Shown: positions 16,290 through 27,570, numbered from the stretch's first letter. The stretch: DNA of 64,000 nucleotides from Betaproteobacteria bacterium (GCA_013298695.1 JAAFIS010000006.1:62001-126000); one strand, 5' to 3'. The notes: generated from the letters alone by a model not told the origin. Numbers and translations: made by a program.

Positions 16290-18505
16290 AGTGCCGTATA
16301 AATATTTTCACCGGGACCGTAGGGGCCCGATTGTTCGCCTCTCTAGTGGCGCTGAGCGGTATTGGCGCACTGAGTGCGCCCGCCATCGCGCAAAACGTAA
16401 TTGAGGACGTCGCAGTCGCTAAAGGCGCCGCCGGCCGCACCACCTTAACGTTTAGCTTGAAGGATGCAACCGCGGCGCCTCCAACTGTGTTTTCGATCGC
16501 GTCTCCACCTCGGCTTGTTTTGGATTTCCCAAACACCAATAGCGCAACTAAGCCTACTGTAGAGGTTTCAGACGCAGTAGTTCGTAGTTACAACATAGTA
16601 CAGGCGCAAGGCCGTACACGCGTGGTGCTCAACTTAGTTAAACCGCAGTCGTACGACTTAAAGGTTGATGGCGGTAAGGTCGCGCTGGCGCTATTCGACG
16701 CCGCTGGCACTGCGGTTGCCGATGCGACACCAGATACCGGCCGATTTGCGGCTTCGAGTAAGAGCGACGGGGTGACTTACAGCTTGCGTGATGTGGACTT
16801 CCGTCGCGGCACTGCGGGTGAGGGTCGAGTCATTGTTGACCTTTCTGCGGCTAACTCCGGTGTCGAAATCAAGCCGCAGGGCAAAGTCTTGATCATTGAT
16901 TTTTTGCGTACGCAAGTCCCTCGCAATCTTGAACGCAAACTAGACGTAACGGACTTTGGTACGCCGGTGCAAATGATTGACACCTTCGTCCAGGGCGCAA
17001 ACACCCGTATGGTTATCGAACCGAAAGGACTTTGGGAACATTCTGCGTACCAAACGGACAATCGCCTAATTGTCGAAATCAAGCCGATCATCGAAGACCC
17101 GAACAAACTAACCCAGGGCTCGCGTGCGGGATATAAGGGCGAAAAGCTCTCCCTCAATTTCCAAGACATCGCAGTACGATCCGTCCTCCAGGTCATCGGT
17201 GACTTCACTGGGCTCAACATCATCGTATCCGACACAGTAACGGGCAACGTAACGCTACGCCTTAAGGATGTGCCGTGGGATCAAGCGCTTGATCTGGTGA
17301 TGCAAGCCAGATCGCTCGATATGCGCAAGAACGGCAACGTAGTATGGATTGCACCGAAAGAAGAGTTAGCGCTTAAAGAGAAACAAGAGCTAGAGGCGAA
17401 GGCTCAAGTGGCTGACATCGAGCCTCTGCGCACGGAGATCTTCCAGCTTAACTATCAAAAGGCTGACGAAGTTCGGAAAATGATTACTCCGCAGGCCGGC
17501 ACTGGCGGAGCGGCGGGGAGCACCGGAGGCGTGCTATCGAAACGCGGCACTTCAACGGTGGACGCGAGAACGAACGTCTTGATTGTGCAGGACACACCAT
17601 CCAAACTCGACGAAGTGCGAAGACTTCTCCAGCGCATTGATATTGCCGTGAAGCAAGTTGTTATTGAAGCGCGAGTCGTAATAGCCGATGACAAATTCAG
17701 TCGTCAGCTTGGTGCGCGATTTGGAATTGGGGCCGGCATCTACAACAATGGTCGCAATATCGCGGTCAATGGGCGTCCTGATGGTGACGCGAACGGCGCG
17801 CTAGCAAATGTGCCAACCACCTGGACGGCGACGGGTCTACCTCCTCCCTACTACTACACGAGAATCAAAACCGAAGACGGCGTACGCACGTGGGAAAACA
17901 TCAACTCTGTCCCCTACAACGTAAATCTTCCAGTTTCGAATGCTGCCGGATCCTTGGCACTAACATTTTTGAATTTAGGGAATGGAAATCTGGTCAATCT
18001 TGAGCTTTCTGCAGCGGAGGCCGCGAATCGCGGCAAGGTCATTTCGAGCCCACGAGTCGTGACGGCCGACAACACCAAAGCGTTTATCGAACAAGGACAA
18101 GAGATAAAACTTCGTGTATCAGGCGGGGTTGGCGGCGCTGGAAGCGTTGTAACTGTCAATGCAAAATTAGGACTCGAGGTCACGCCACAGGTGACCCCCG
18201 ATGGCAAAGTCGTGTTGGACGTTTCCATAACAAAAGACTCAATTGCTGGATTTACTGACGGAAATCCAATCGTAAACACTCGCCGTGTGACGACTAAAGT
18301 CGTAGTTAACAACGGCGACACTGCTGTACTAGGCGGCATCTATGAAGAAACGATTACCGATACAGTGGATAAAGTACCGTTCCTAGGAGATGCGCCGCTT
18401 GTGGGTAATCTGTTTCGCAGAACGAATCGTGGCTCCGACAAACAGGAACTCTTGATTTTCCTCACTCCGCGAGTTGCGACCGATGCAAGTGGTGTGGTTA
18501 GATAA
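16286..18505 (+). CDS. pilQ: Type IV pilus secretin PilQ
   Basis: A 739-residue outer-membrane channel for the pilus. The ATG at 16286 overlaps the pilP stop and gives a signal peptide ending PAIAQ near residue 36; the frame is open 17 codons further but within pilP. Domain order: two AMIN domains (about 40-125 and 145-245) for peptidoglycan binding, a secretin/TonB short domain (LSLNFQDIAVRSVLQVI), a secretin N domain with a glycine-rich insertion, and the C-terminal secretin barrel ending VPFLGDAPLVGNLFRR and ELLIFLTPRV. Its length is near the family norm. A probable terminator follows at 18527-18555. Confidence 0.96.
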   Translation: MKCRINIFTGTVGARLFASLVALSGIGALSAPAIAQNVIEDVAVAKGAAGRTTLTFSLKDATAAPPTVFSIASPPRLVLDFPNTNSATKPTVEVSDAVVRSYNIVQAQGRTRVVLNLVKPQSYDLKVDGGKVALALFDAAGTAVADATPDTGRFAASSKSDGVTYSLRDVDFRRGTAGEGRVIVDLSAANSGVEIKPQGKVLIIDFLRTQVPRNLERKLDVTDFGTPVQMIDTFVQGANTRMVIEPKGLWEHSAYQTDNRLIVEIKPIIEDPNKLTQGSRAGYKGEKLSLNFQDIAVRSVLQVIGDFTGLNIIVSDTVTGNVTLRLKDVPWDQALDLVMQARSLDMRKNGNVVWIAPKEELALKEKQELEAKAQVADIEPLRTEIFQLNYQKADEVRKMITPQAGTGGAAGSTGGVLSKRGTSTVDARTNVLIVQDTPSKLDEVRRLLQRIDIAVKQVVIEARVVIADDKFSRQLGARFGIGAGIYNNGRNIAVNGRPDGDANGALANVPTTWTATGLPPPYYYTRIKTEDGVRTWENINSVPYNVNLPVSNAAGSLALTFLNLGNGNLVNLELSAAEAANRGKVISSPRVVTADNTKAFIEQGQEIKLRVSGGVGGAGSVVTVNAKLGLEVTPQVTPDGKVVLDVSITKDSIAGFTDGNPIVNTRRVTTKVVVNNGDTAVLGGIYEETITDTVDKVPFLGDAPLVGNLFRRTNRGSDKQELLIFLTPRVATDASGVVR

Positions 18506-18526
18506 CTTGTTCGCGCGGCGACAAAA

Positions 18527-18555
18527 AGCGCGTTACGCGCTCTCTTCTGCTTTTT
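18527..18555 (+). terminator. Probable terminator of the pilMNOPQ operon
   Basis: AGCGCG-TTA-CGCGCT (18527-18541) is followed, after a pyrimidine-rich gap, by TTTTT at 18551-18555. The stem is short but GC-rich and starts 21 bases after the pilQ stop. Confidence 0.55.
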
Positions 18556-19180
18556 AGTTGGCGTTTCGCGCGAGTAAGACGGCAACAGACGTGTCAGGCG
18601 TTCGGCGGCGTCACTTGCGTTTAACCCGCAGGTAACTTTGTACGCTGACTAGTCGCACACCATTTCTATCAAATGGGTTACGGTCTCTGAAACGCGATAG
18701 TGTCTGGCAACGGAGAGCAACAGGGCCAGTGTCCGGGCGGTCTCTAGCGAGCGGTTAGTCAATCGGCAAAAAACTTCCCAGAGCTAGTTTTGATTTTTCG
18801 CTGGGCGACAACCACCTCGCTCGAGACTCAAAAAACATACTCGGCTTTCCTTTGCCTTGGCCTACCCGTTCAATCGATGCAAATCAAATTGTCACGACCC
18901 GCACAGGTGGAGAGATATTCATAGCGGTTTCCATTGGCGCCCGCGACACTCAAACTAAGCGCATCGTTCTTTGCGGCGCACGACCGGAGAGTGGCGGAGA
19001 CTAAACTGAACTTGGCAAGCTCGGAGCGGTGCCGATCAGCAATGCTCAAACGCATCGCCGATCGTCGAATAAGTACGACGTCGATTGCCTAGATGCGCTG
19101 ACCGTCCCGCTTTTCGTCGGCAGCGTTCAAACAGTGTTTCCATTTTGTAGCCTTATCAGCGCTTAGTCTTCAAACGTCAC
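18556..19180. other. Long gap without a recognisable gene
   Basis: More than 600 bases with no supported gene lie between pilQ and the terminator of the minus-strand lipoprotein. The longest frame is 61 codons on the minus strand (19055-18870, ending LSTCAGRDNLICID); it has no clear ribosome-binding site and no family resemblance. Related genomes carry aroK and aroB directly after pilQ, but no shikimate-kinase P-loop or dehydroquinate-synthase motif is readable here. The stretch may be remnant DNA after a deletion or insertion. Confidence 0.5.
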
Positions 19181-19206
19181 AAAAAAAGGGCGCAAGTGCG
19201 CCCTTT
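19181..19206 (-). terminator. Intrinsic terminator of the Ig-like lipoprotein gene
   Basis: On the minus strand a stem GGGCGC/GCGCCC with a four-base loop (19203-19188), flanked by AAA and TTT, is followed by TTTTTTT (19187-19181). It starts 21 bases after the stop codon at 19228. This is a canonical intrinsic terminator. Confidence 0.85.
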
Positions 19207-19227
19207 CAATGACGTCAGCAAGGACTC

Positions 19228-20583
19228 CTACTGGCAGTTAATCGTAGAAGTCGCTACGTTACTTTTCGAGTCAGTGACTTCTACAGTAATAGAGGTAGCG
19301 TTTGGACCCTGCAGAGCACTAGTAATCGTAACTGTATTTCCGGAAACTAGTGTATCTCCGGGACGACTCGTACGTAGCGTGTAAGGAGCTGTCCCGCCGA
19401 CCACGGAGAATGTCACAGCACGATTACTCGGCGGACCCGGGCAAGTAACAGTAACCGTACGTGGGCTGATGACCAGAGTCGTCGGTGCCGGTGGCGCAGG
19501 CACCTCATTCTCACCCTGCTGCTCCTCATAGGTCACCTCAAAGTTTCTGCCGGCTGAGTCTGTTACAACAATCGAGCCTTTGTATCCAGCACACGCAGCC
19601 AGCGAAGTCGACGCTCTGAAGCTTCCACCAGAACTCTGGATGACCACGGGATCGCCTACTACCCCATTTACCGACAATCGGATAGCGTTGGGTAACGAGG
19701 ACCGGGCAGTGTACGGTGCACGTCCGCCGTATACGAGAAAATCACCGCTTGTGCCTCCGCACTCGCCTTTGAAGAAGGCTTTCCCCACGTATCCTCCGCT
19801 TGGAATAACGCTAAGCACAGCCGACCCATCAATTTTTTGGACAATCGTGAAAGTCGTGTCCACGCGATTTCCCGTAGTTAAATCGGTCGCGCGAATAAGT
19901 GCCGCCTGCGATGCAACACCATCCGCCGTTTTAAGTAGCGCATTTGCGACGCCATTTTGGTCAGTCACGACAGTCACTGAACTTGAGGCATTCGCACCGC
20001 TGGGATCAGTGACAAACTGAAAATTGCCAAAAACTGCGTCAAGGCGGACTTGACGACCTGGGATGACAGCGGTGTTTGCCGACCGGACAGCCACCCTTGC
20101 GGTCGCAGTATCACCCGTGCAGACGCCAGTTGGTGAGCTTGAGGAAGACGATGCCGTCCCGCACGCAGAATTCGCAAGCGGCACGATTTCGACATTTCCT
20201 ACAAGCGTCGCCGGTTTCACATTTACAGGGACCGCTACGCTTCTTCCAAGCCCATCTCGGATGGTGACGGTAACCGCCGTATCCGCATTGACGTTAGAGG
20301 GCACAAGCGTTAACAACGTGCCGCTAATCGACGCCGCGACCGGTAACACCACAGAATCGCTGGTGAACGCGCTAAACGGCGCTACGCCGCTGCTAATCGT
20401 GAGCACCGTCGGAATATTGGCGTAGATCGTGGCAGAGGTTGGGTTAACGACTAATGCTGGCGCCGGAGGCCCCGAGTCGAACGGATCTTTTGCACCGCCG
20501 CCGCCGCAACCAGCGAGCAGGGTTGTGGCGGCGATCGCCGCGAGAGCGATGACAGCTTTGAAGTGACGGAATGTTGAAAGCAC
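19228..20583 (-). CDS. Ig-like-domain lipoprotein of unknown function
   Basis: A 451-residue exported protein. The signal sequence ends in a lipobox LLAGC (about Cys26), followed by a glycine-rich linker, so it is a lipoprotein. The rest is all-beta and built of bacterial Ig-like repeats. Examples are a domain with NADTAVTVTIRDGLGRSVAVPV, a Big_1/invasin-like domain around TDQNGVANALLKTADGVA, and two later units with GGRAPYTARSS and GGTAPYTLRTS repeats. Pairs of cysteines in the second half could form disulfides. It sits alone between pilQ and gltB, has its own terminator and runs against the flanking operons. A surface or adhesive role is plausible but not shown. Confidence 0.8.
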   Translation of the reverse strand: MLSTFRHFKAVIALAAIAATTLLAGCGGGGAKDPFDSGPPAPALVVNPTSATIYANIPTVLTISSGVAPFSAFTSDSVVLPVAASISGTLLTLVPSNVNADTAVTVTIRDGLGRSVAVPVNVKPATLVGNVEIVPLANSACGTASSSSSSPTGVCTGDTATARVAVRSANTAVIPGRQVRLDAVFGNFQFVTDPSGANASSSVTVVTDQNGVANALLKTADGVASQAALIRATDLTTGNRVDTTFTIVQKIDGSAVLSVIPSGGYVGKAFFKGECGGTSGDFLVYGGRAPYTARSSLPNAIRLSVNGVVGDPVVIQSSGGSFRASTSLAACAGYKGSIVVTDSAGRNFEVTYEEQQGENEVPAPPAPTTLVISPRTVTVTCPGPPSNRAVTFSVVGGTAPYTLRTSRPGDTLVSGNTVTITSALQGPNATSITVEVTDSKSNVATSTINCQ

Positions 20584-20952
20584 TGTGAGCCCCTTTTAGC
20601 GCGAAAAATCAGAGTTAAGGTGCTTCCCTCAATCTGGCATTCCACGATCAATCAATGAGTTACGAGGATTTTCTCGATTTAACCGCAAGTTTGTAAGCAC
20701 TGCAAGCGCTCTGGTGCGACACCTGATTTCGCCGCGCTGACGCCTGCCTCAAAACAACAAACGAGCGCCACAATTGCGGCCCACAAATCGTGTAAACTAT
20801 GCGTCCGTTGAATTACATTATGCCGATCCAGCATCGCGGAGTGCCATAAGCACCACGCAAGCGCCATAAGCGCAGGCCCTCAACGTATAAAGAACGACGC
20901 ACTGCGCGCGCCAGCGCAGCGTCATGTGACCGACCGACTGGAGTATTTCACC
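20584..20952. other. Intergenic region upstream of gltB
   Basis: About 370 bases between divergent genes. It must hold promoters for the lipoprotein (minus) and gltB (plus). A possible gltB -10 TAAACT lies in GTGTAAACTATGCG near 20790-20803. A short direct repeat GCCATAAGC occurs twice, near 20843 and 20862. No open frame or stable hairpin is convincing. Confidence 0.4.
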
Positions 20953-23900
20953 GTGAACACGTTATCAGAGCGCTCATCGAAACCGGCAGCGCAAGGCCTC
21001 TACGACCCAAAAAATGAGCACGATGCGTGCGGCATGGGATTTGTTGCGAATATCAAAGGCGTTCGAAGTCACGATATCGTTGAAAAGGGCCTGAAGGTTC
21101 TTGAAAACTTGTCGCATCGCGGCGCGGTAGGCGCTGACAAACTGCAAGGCGATGGCGCGGGCATCCTGATTCAAGTGCCCGACACGTTCTTTCGGCGCGA
21201 ATGCGGAAAGCTGAAAATCACACTGCCTGCCGTTGGTCAATATGGCGTTGGTATGATTTTCCTCCCGCAAGAACCCGCGTCGCGCATGGCTTGCGAACAA
21301 GAAATCGAGCGAGCGATTGCCTCTGAAGGACAAGTCCTGCTCGGGTGGCGCGATGTTCCGGTGGACAACAACGGATTCAGTGAAGGCGTGAAGGCGATTC
21401 AGCCGATCATTCGCCAAGTGTTCATCGGTCGCGGCGCGAAAGAAATGACGCAGCAAGACCTTGAACGTAAGCTCTACATCATTCGTAAGAGCTCGGGACA
21501 CGCGATTCAAGCGCTCAAACTGCGCCACGGCAAAGAGTTTTACGTGCCGTCGATGTCGACGCGCACGATTGTCTACAAAGGCATGTTGCTCGCGGATCAA
21601 GTCGGTACGTTCTATCTGGATTTGCAAGACCCCATGCTCGTGTCTGCACTCGCGATGGTGCATCAACGTTTCTCGACAAATACGTTTCCAACTTGGGATC
21701 TCGCGCATCCTTTCCGCCTCGTTTGTCATAACGGTGAGATCAACACCTTGCGCGGCAACTGCAACTGGATTCGCGCCCGCGAAGGCGCGATTGCGTCGAC
21801 CGCGCTCGGCGAAGATTTGCCGAAATTGTGGCCGCTGATTTACGACGGTCAATCCGACACGGCGTCGTTCGACAACTGCCTTGAGCTCCTCGTGATGAGC
21901 GGCTATTCGCTCGGCCACGCAACGATGATGATGATTCCTGAGGCCTGGGCGGGCAATCCGCTGATGGATGAGGATCGTCGCGCGTTTTACGAATATCACG
22001 CAGCGCTGATGGAGCCGTGGGACGGCCCCGCTGCCATTGCGTTTACCGATGGCCGTCAAATCGGCGCCACGCTCGATCGCAACGGTTTACGCCCTGCTCG
22101 CTACGTTGTCACTGATGACGGCTTGGTGGTGATGGCGTCCGAAGTGGGCGTGCTCGATATTCCTGAAGAAAAAATCGTTAAGAAATGGCGCTTGCAACCC
22201 GGCAAGATGTTGTTGCTCGATCTAGAAAAAGGCGAAATCGTTGATGACGATGCGCTAAAGAGCGAACTTGCAAGCGCGAAACCGTATCGCGAATGGATCG
22301 CAACGAGCCGTGTGTCTCTCGAAGATTTGCCCGAGCCTGCGCCGGCTGACAAATCCGAAGTTTCGATGCTTGACCGTCAACAAGCGTTTGGCTACTCGCA
22401 AGAGGATTTGAGGGTGATCCTCGCGCCGATGGTCGCGAATGCGGAAGAAGCGACCGGCTCGATGGGCAACGACGCGGCGCTGCCGGTGCTGTCGAACAAA
22501 GCAAAACCTTTCTTCAATTACTTCCGCCAATTGTTCGCACAAGTCACCAATCCGCCAATTGATCCGATCCGCGAAGAGCTGGTGATGTCACTAGTAACCT
22601 TTATCGGGCCTCGCCCTAATTTATTGGGGCACGACTCAAAAGAACCGCAATCTCGACTGGAAGCACAAAATCCCGTCTTGTCCTCACAAAACATGGAGCG
22701 TATTCGTCATGTTGAGCTCTTTTCGAGCGGTGCGTTTAAGTCGAAAGAGCTAGACATTACCTACCCCGCAACGTGGGGCACCGAAGGCATCGAAGCGGCG
22801 GTTGCGAGCCTCTGCGCCGCGGCGGTGGACAACATCAAGCTCGGCTACAACATTTTGATTCTCTCGGATCGCATGGTGTCGTCGTCACGTGTGCCGATTC
22901 CTGCGTTGCTTGCAACGTCTGCGGTGCATCAGCATTTGGTGAAAACGGGGATGCGCACGTCGGCGGGGCTTGTCGTAGAAACAGGTTCGGCGCGTGAGGT
23001 GCATCACTTCGCGTTGCTCGGCGGCTACGGCGCGGAAGCGATCCATCCGTATCTCGCGCTCGAAACGCTCACGCAGCTGAGCGACGTTGTTCCGCAAATT
23101 TCGAAGTACGAAAGCGAAAAGCGATTCGTAAAAGCAATTTGCAAAGGCTTGAACAAAGTGATGTCGAAGATGGGTATTTCGACCTATCAGAGCTATTGCG
23201 GTGCGCAAATTTTCGAATCAGTGGGATTGAATCAAGCGTTCCTCGATAAGTATTTCACCGGCACTGCGAGTGCGGTTGAAGGCATCGGTATTTTCGAAAT
23301 CGCCGAAGAGCAAATGCGCATGCATCACGATGCGTTTGGCAACGATCCTGTGCTCGAAAATTCACTCGAAGCGGGTGGCGAGTACGCCTTGCGCACACGC
23401 GGCGAAGAACACATGTGGACGCCGGCGACGATCAGCAAGTTACAACACGCCACGCGTGCAAACAACGCAAGCTCGTACAAAGAATACGCCGCACTTATCA
23501 ACGACCAAACCGGCAAGTTGAAAACCTTGCGCGGTCTCTTCGCGTTCAAATTTGATCAACGCACGCCGATTGCCATTGATGAAGTCGAACCCGCGAAAGA
23601 CATCGTTAAGCGTTTTGCAACGGGTGCGATGTCGCTCGGCTCGATTTCAACAGAAGCTCACGCCACGCTCGCCGTTGCGATGAACCGCATCGGCGGTAAA
23701 TCGAACACTGGCGAAGGCGGCGAGGATGCAATGCGCTACATCCCGCTTAAAAAGGGCGAGACGATGCAATCGCGACTGGGCAACCATCGCGTGGTGAAGG
23801 ATGTGCCGGTCGTCGAAGGCGATTCAATGCGCTCAAAAATCAAGCAGGTTGCATCGGGACGTTTCGGCGTGACGGCGGAATACCTGGCGAGCGCGGATCA

Positions 23901-25656
23901 GATTCAGATCAAGATGGCGCAAGGTGCAAAGCCCGGCGAGGGCGGCCAGTTGCCGGGGCACAAAGTCTCGGAGTACATTGCGCAGCTTCGCTTCTCGGTG
24001 CCCGGCGTTGGACTGATTTCGCCGCCACCGCATCACGATATTTATTCGATTGAAGATCTCGCGCAACTCATTCATGATTTGAAAAATTCAAATCCAAAGG
24101 CGAGCATCAGCGTGAAGCTCGTGTCGGAAGTTGGCGTGGGCACAATTGCGGCGGGCGTTGCCAAATGCAAAGCCGATCACGTCGTGATCGCAGGGCATGA
24201 TGGCGGCACGGGTGCGTCGCCAATTTCATCGATCAAACACGCTGGCACGCCTTGGGAATTGGGGCTTGCGGAGACTCAGCAAACGCTCGTACTCAATCGC
24301 TTGCGCGGTCGTGTGCGTGTGCAGGCCGATGGTCAGATGAAGACCGGACGCGATGTGGTGATCGCGGCGCTGCTCGGTGCGGACGAATTTGGTTTCGCAA
24401 CCGCGCCGCTCGTGGTCGAAGGCTGCATCATGATGAGGAAATGTCATCTGAACACCTGCCCCGTCGGCGTGGCAACGCAAGACCCAGAGCTTCGAAAAAA
24501 ATTCACGGGGCAACCTGAACACGTGGTGAACTACTTCTTCTTCGTTGCCGAAGAAGTGCGCGAATTCATGGCGAAATTGGGCGTGCGTACGTTCGATGAA
24601 CTGGTGGGCAAAAGCGAATGGCTCGATACGCAAACCGGCATCGCGCATTGGAAAGCGCGTGGCTTAGATTTCAGCAAAGTGTTCTACACACCGAAAATGC
24701 CTGCTGACGTATCGCGCTCGCATAGCGAATCGCAAGATCACGGCCTTGAAGGCGCGCTCGATCACTCGTTGATTGCGAATGCGAAAGCAGCGCTTGAGAA
24801 CAAAACGAAAGTAGAGTTCGCCTCCATCATCGGCAATCACAATCGCTCGGTCGGTGCGATGCTCTCGAATGCCGTCGCAGTGAAATACGGTCACGCGGGA
24901 TTGCCTGCGGACACGATCACAGTGCGCTTCAAAGGCATTGCGGGGCAGAGTTTCGGTGCATTCCTGTCACGCGGCGTGACCTTCGAGCTCGAAGGCGCGA
25001 CCAACGATTACTGCGGCAAAGGTTTGTCGGGTGGACGTATCGTGGTGTATCCGGATGCAAAATGCCCCGCGAAGGCCGAAGACAACATCGTGATCGGTAA
25101 CACCGTGATGTACGGCGCGACCGAAGGCGAGGCGTTCTTCCGAGGCGTTGCAGGCGAGCGCTTCGCGGTGCGCAACTCCGGTGCGACGGCGGTCGTTGAG
25201 GGCACTGGCGATCATGGTTGTGAATACATGACCGGCGGTACGGTCATCGTGCTTGGCAAAACAGGCCGCAACTTCGCGGCGGGCATGTCGGGCGGTATCG
25301 CGTACGTTTACGATCCTACACAGTCGTTTGCAAAACACTGCAACATGAGCATGGTTTCGCTGGAGCCGTTGCTTTCTGAAGTGGAGCAAACGGGCGTTGA
25401 GCAAGAAGCTATCGCGCAAGGCAAAGGTCGCAAGCGACATTTGAATGCGAGTGATGAATCGATTGTGAAAGCGCTTGTTGAGCGGCATTTGCGCTACACC
25501 GGCTCGGCCGTTGCGCTCTCAATCATGGATGATTGGGCGACGCATCGCAAACATTTCGTCAAAGTCTTCCCGAATGAATACAAGCGGGCGCTAACGGATA
25601 TGTATGCAGAGTCGATGAAAACATCGAAAACGCCGAAAGAAGTGGTCGCGAAATAA
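20953..25656 (+). CDS. gltB: Glutamate synthase (NADPH) large subunit
   Basis: A protein of about 1567 residues that transfers the glutamine amide to 2-oxoglutarate. The N-terminal class II amidotransferase domain begins after a short propeptide, with the nucleophilic cysteine in [11 protein letters not shown] central domain and the FMN-binding synthase domain follow ([14 protein letters not shown], then [10 protein letters not shown]). The 3Fe-4S ligands lie in [15 protein letters not shown]. The C-terminal GXGXG beta-helix is rich in glycine ([24 protein letters not shown]). I prefer GTG 20953, which has GGAG nine bases upstream and matches family starts; an in-frame GTG at 20926 would add nine residues. 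It is followed by a DUF1272 gene and gltD. Confidence 0.95.
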   Translation: MNTLSERSSKPAAQGLYDPKNEHDACGMGFVANIKGVRSHDIVEKGLKVLENLSHRGAVGADKLQGDGAGILIQVPDTFFRRECGKLKITLPAVGQYGVGMIFLPQEPASRMACEQEIERAIASEGQVLLGWRDVPVDNNGFSEGVKAIQPIIRQVFIGRGAKEMTQQDLERKLYIIRKSSGHAIQALKLRHGKEFYVPSMSTRTIVYKGMLLADQVGTFYLDLQDPMLVSALAMVHQRFSTNTFPTWDLAHPFRLVCHNGEINTLRGNCNWIRAREGAIASTALGEDLPKLWPLIYDGQSDTASFDNCLELLVMSGYSLGHATMMMIPEAWAGNPLMDEDRRAFYEYHAALMEPWDGPAAIAFTDGRQIGATLDRNGLRPARYVVTDDGLVVMASEVGVLDIPEEKIVKKWRLQPGKMLLLDLEKGEIVDDDALKSELASAKPYREWIATSRVSLEDLPEPAPADKSEVSMLDRQQAFGYSQEDLRVILAPMVANAEEATGSMGNDAALPVLSNKAKPFFNYFRQLFAQVTNPPIDPIREELVMSLVTFIGPRPNLLGHDSKEPQSRLEAQNPVLSSQNMERIRHVELFSSGAFKSKELDITYPATWGTEGIEAAVASLCAAAVDNIKLGYNILILSDRMVSSSRVPIPALLATSAVHQHLVKTGMRTSAGLVVETGSAREVHHFALLGGYGAEAIHPYLALETLTQLSDVVPQISKYESEKRFVKAICKGLNKVMSKMGISTYQSYCGAQIFESVGLNQAFLDKYFTGTASAVEGIGIFEIAEEQMRMHHDAFGNDPVLENSLEAGGEYALRTRGEEHMWTPATISKLQHATRANNASSYKEYAALINDQTGKLKTLRGLFAFKFDQRTPIAIDEVEPAKDIVKRFATGAMSLGSISTEAHATLAVAMNRIGGKSNTGEGGEDAMRYIPLKKGETMQSRLGNHRVVKDVPVVEGDSMRSKIKQVASGRFGVTAEYLASADQIQIKMAQGAKPGEGGQLPGHKVSEYIAQLRFSVPGVGLISPPPHHDIYSIEDLAQLIHDLKNSNPKASISVKLVSEVGVGTIAAGVAKCKADHVVIAGHDGGTGASPISSIKHAGTPWELGLAETQQTLVLNRLRGRVRVQADGQMKTGRDVVIAALLGADEFGFATAPLVVEGCIMMRKCHLNTCPVGVATQDPELRKKFTGQPEHVVNYFFFVAEEVREFMAKLGVRTFDELVGKSEWLDTQTGIAHWKARGLDFSKVFYTPKMPADVSRSHSESQDHGLEGALDHSLIANAKAALENKTKVEFASIIGNHNRSVGAMLSNAVAVKYGHAGLPADTITVRFKGIAGQSFGAFLSRGVTFELEGATNDYCGKGLSGGRIVVYPDAKCPAKAEDNIVIGNTVMYGATEGEAFFRGVAGERFAVRNSGATAVVEGTGDHGCEYMTGGTVIVLGKTGRNFAAGMSGGIAYVYDPTQSFAKHCNMSMVSLEPLLSEVEQTGVEQEAIAQGKGRKRHLNASDESIVKALVERHLRYTGSAVALSIMDDWATHRKHFVKVFPNEYKRALTDMYAESMKTSKTPKEVVAK

Positions 25657-25670
25657 GCGCGAGGTTTCAG

Positions 25671-25919
25671 ATGCTAGAAATCCGTCCGAATTGCGAGTGT
25701 TGCAATACTGATCTGCCGAACGAATCGACCGACGCGCGCATTTGCACGTTTGAATGTACGTTTTGCGCGGATTGCGCAGAAAGCAAACTCGCGAATAATT
25801 GTCCGAATTGCGGCGGCGAACTGGTTCGTCGTCCGCGTCGACCTGCCGAAAAATTGGGCAAGTACCCAACGTCACTAAATCGAATTTATAAACCCGAAGG
25901 CTGCGCACGCGCGGCGTAA
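25671..25919 (+). CDS. DUF1272 cysteine-rich zinc-ribbon protein
   Basis: An 82-residue soluble protein placed between gltB (14 bases after its stop) and gltD (18 bases before its start), so co-transcribed with them. Eight cysteines occur as CECC, CTFECTFCADCAE and CPNCGG, the pattern of DUF1272 proteins, which probably bind one or two zinc ions. The C-terminal part is basic (RRPRRPAEKLGKYP). The function of the family is not known. Its place inside the glutamate synthase operon is unusual and could mean a link with assembly or regulation, or simple hitch-hiking. Confidence 0.85.
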   Translation: MLEIRPNCECCNTDLPNESTDARICTFECTFCADCAESKLANNCPNCGGELVRRPRRPAEKLGKYPTSLNRIYKPEGCARAA

Positions 25920-25937
25920 ATCAAACAGTAGATTGTC

Positions 25938-27413
25938 ATGGGAAAAGTCACCGGTTTCATCGAATATCAACGCCTCAAAGAAGCGAGCGAAGCGCCGCAA
26001 TCGCGAGTGAATCACTATCGCGAATTTGTGATTACGCTCAACAACGACGAGGCGAAACAACAAGGCGCGCGCTGCATGGATTGCGGCATTCCGTTTTGCC
26101 AAACGGGTTGCCCAATCAACAACATCATTCCCGATTGGAACGATCTTGTGTATCGCGGCAACTACGCCGAAGCGCTTGATACGCTGCACTCAACCAACAA
26201 TTTCCCCGAGTTCACCGGGCGCGTGTGCCCCGCGCCGTGTGAGGCGGCCTGTACGTTGAACATCAACAACGATGCGGTAGGCATCAAATCGATTGAGCAT
26301 TTCATCATCGACAAAGGTTGGGAAGAAGGCTGGGTGAAGCCGCAAATCAATGCGAACAAAACGGGGAAAACCGTGGCTGTTGTTGGCTCGGGGCCTGCGG
26401 GGCTCGCAGCCGCGCAGCAGCTCGCACGTGCGGGGCACGCGGTGACGGTGTTTGAAAAGTCGGATCGCATCGGCGGCTTGCTTCGCTACGGCATTCCTGA
26501 TTTCAAGATGGAGAAATCGCATATTGATCGTCGCGTGGCGCAGATGGAAGCTGAGGGCGTGACGTTCAAGACACGCGTCATGGTCGGCAACGGTGAATTG
26601 GTCGCAGGCGTCGGCAATGATGCAAAAGAAATCGTATCGCCCGAAACGCTGCAGAAAGAATTTGACGCTGTCGTGCTCGCAGGCGGCGCAGAGCATCCGC
26701 GCGATTTGCCAGTGCCGGGTCGCGAACTTAACGGCGTTTATTACGCGATGGAATTTCTGCCGCTGCAAAACAAGCGCGTTGCAGGCGATGACGTTGAAGT
26801 GATTTCCGCAAAGGGCAAACACGTCGTTGTGATCGGTGGCGGCGATACGGGCAGCGATTGCGTCGGCACCAGCAACCGCCACGGCGCAGCCAGCGTCACG
26901 CAATTCGAATTGATGCCGCAACCGCCCGAAGAAGAAAACAAAGCGATGACCTGGCCGAATTGGCCGCTCAAAATGCGCACCTCGTCTTCGCATGAAGAAG
27001 GCGCGAATCGCGATTGGTCAGTAACGACGAAAGCGCTTGTAGGCAAGGACGGTCAGGTGACCGCGCTCAAGGCCGCGCGCGTCGAGTGGAAAGACGGCAA
27101 GATGCATGAAATCGCGGGCAGTGAATGGGAAATGAAGGCCGATATCGTGCTGCTTGCGATGGGCTTCGTGCATCCGGTCGCGCCGGTACTAAAAGCGTTC
27201 GGCGTTGAGCGTGACGCTCGCGGCAACGCGCGTGCGAACACCGAAGAGAACGATGGCGCAGCAAAAGCGTATTCGACGAATGTGCCGAAAGTATTCGCAG
27301 CAGGTGACATGCGTCGCGGCCAAAGCCTTGTCGTTTGGGCGATTCGCGAAGGTCGCCAATGCGCGAAAGCGGTGGATACATTCCTGATGGGATCGTCGGC
27401 GCTGCCGCGCTAG
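25938..27413 (+). CDS. gltD: Glutamate synthase (NADPH) small subunit
   Basis: A 491-residue flavoprotein that passes electrons from NADPH to the large subunit. The N-terminal cysteine clusters [15 protein letters not shown] and CPAPCEAAC bind two 4Fe-4S centres. Two Rossmann motifs follow: the FAD site [20 protein letters not shown] and the NADPH site [12 protein letters not shown]. The C-terminal FAD contact is [16 protein letters not shown]. Length is standard. It ends the gltB-DUF1272-gltD operon; an 11-bp-stem inverted repeat follows at 27423. Confidence 0.95.
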   Translation: MGKVTGFIEYQRLKEASEAPQSRVNHYREFVITLNNDEAKQQGARCMDCGIPFCQTGCPINNIIPDWNDLVYRGNYAEALDTLHSTNNFPEFTGRVCPAPCEAACTLNINNDAVGIKSIEHFIIDKGWEEGWVKPQINANKTGKTVAVVGSGPAGLAAAQQLARAGHAVTVFEKSDRIGGLLRYGIPDFKMEKSHIDRRVAQMEAEGVTFKTRVMVGNGELVAGVGNDAKEIVSPETLQKEFDAVVLAGGAEHPRDLPVPGRELNGVYYAMEFLPLQNKRVAGDDVEVISAKGKHVVVIGGGDTGSDCVGTSNRHGAASVTQFELMPQPPEEENKAMTWPNWPLKMRTSSSHEEGANRDWSVTTKALVGKDGQVTALKAARVEWKDGKMHEIAGSEWEMKADIVLLAMGFVHPVAPVLKAFGVERDARGNARANTEENDGAAKAYSTNVPKVFAAGDMRRGQSLVVWAIREGRQCAKAVDTFLMGSSALPR

Positions 27414-27422
27414 CGCAGTCGC

Positions 27423-27448
27423 CAGAGCTCGCTTTGCAGCGAGCTCTG
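27423..27448. repeat. Inverted repeat with 11-bp perfect stem after gltD
   Basis: CAGAGCTCGCT-TTGC-AGCGAGCTCTG begins ten bases after the gltD stop. It forms a very stable hairpin on either strand but lacks a T-run, so it may be a Rho-assisted or 3'-stabilising structure of the glt message. Confidence 0.7.
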
Positions 27449-27540
27449 CAGATCAGATATACACAACATTGCTCGCTATCGGCCTATTCTGTTGGGCGGT
27501 TACGCTATTTCGCGAGCGATTCAACAATTGTTAAAAATCA

Positions 27541-27570
27541 CTGTATTACCCAATTAAAACGGGCATACAG
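27541..27570. repeat. Bulged stem-loop with CCCAATTAAAACGGG core
   Basis: Outer arms CTGTAT and ATACAG enclose CCC-AATTAAAAC-GGG. It is a looser relative of the CCCAATT palindromes seen at other gene ends, in the gap between gltD and the next gene. The assignment is weak. Confidence 0.35.

Noticed and set aside
18870-19055. 61-codon frame on the minus strand in the gap after pilQ
   Set aside because: No ribosome-binding site, no recognisable domain, and no coupling to a neighbour; probably chance or remnant.
20974-22059. 361-codon frame on the minus strand inside gltB
   Set aside because: It is the shadow of the conserved glutamate synthase frame, with arginine- and histidine-rich composition and no domain.
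22613-22630. CCCTAATTTATTGGGG palindrome resembling the intergenic CCCAATT elements
   Set aside because: It lies inside gltB and encodes the conserved GPRPNLLG segment, so the resemblance is best explained by codon choice.
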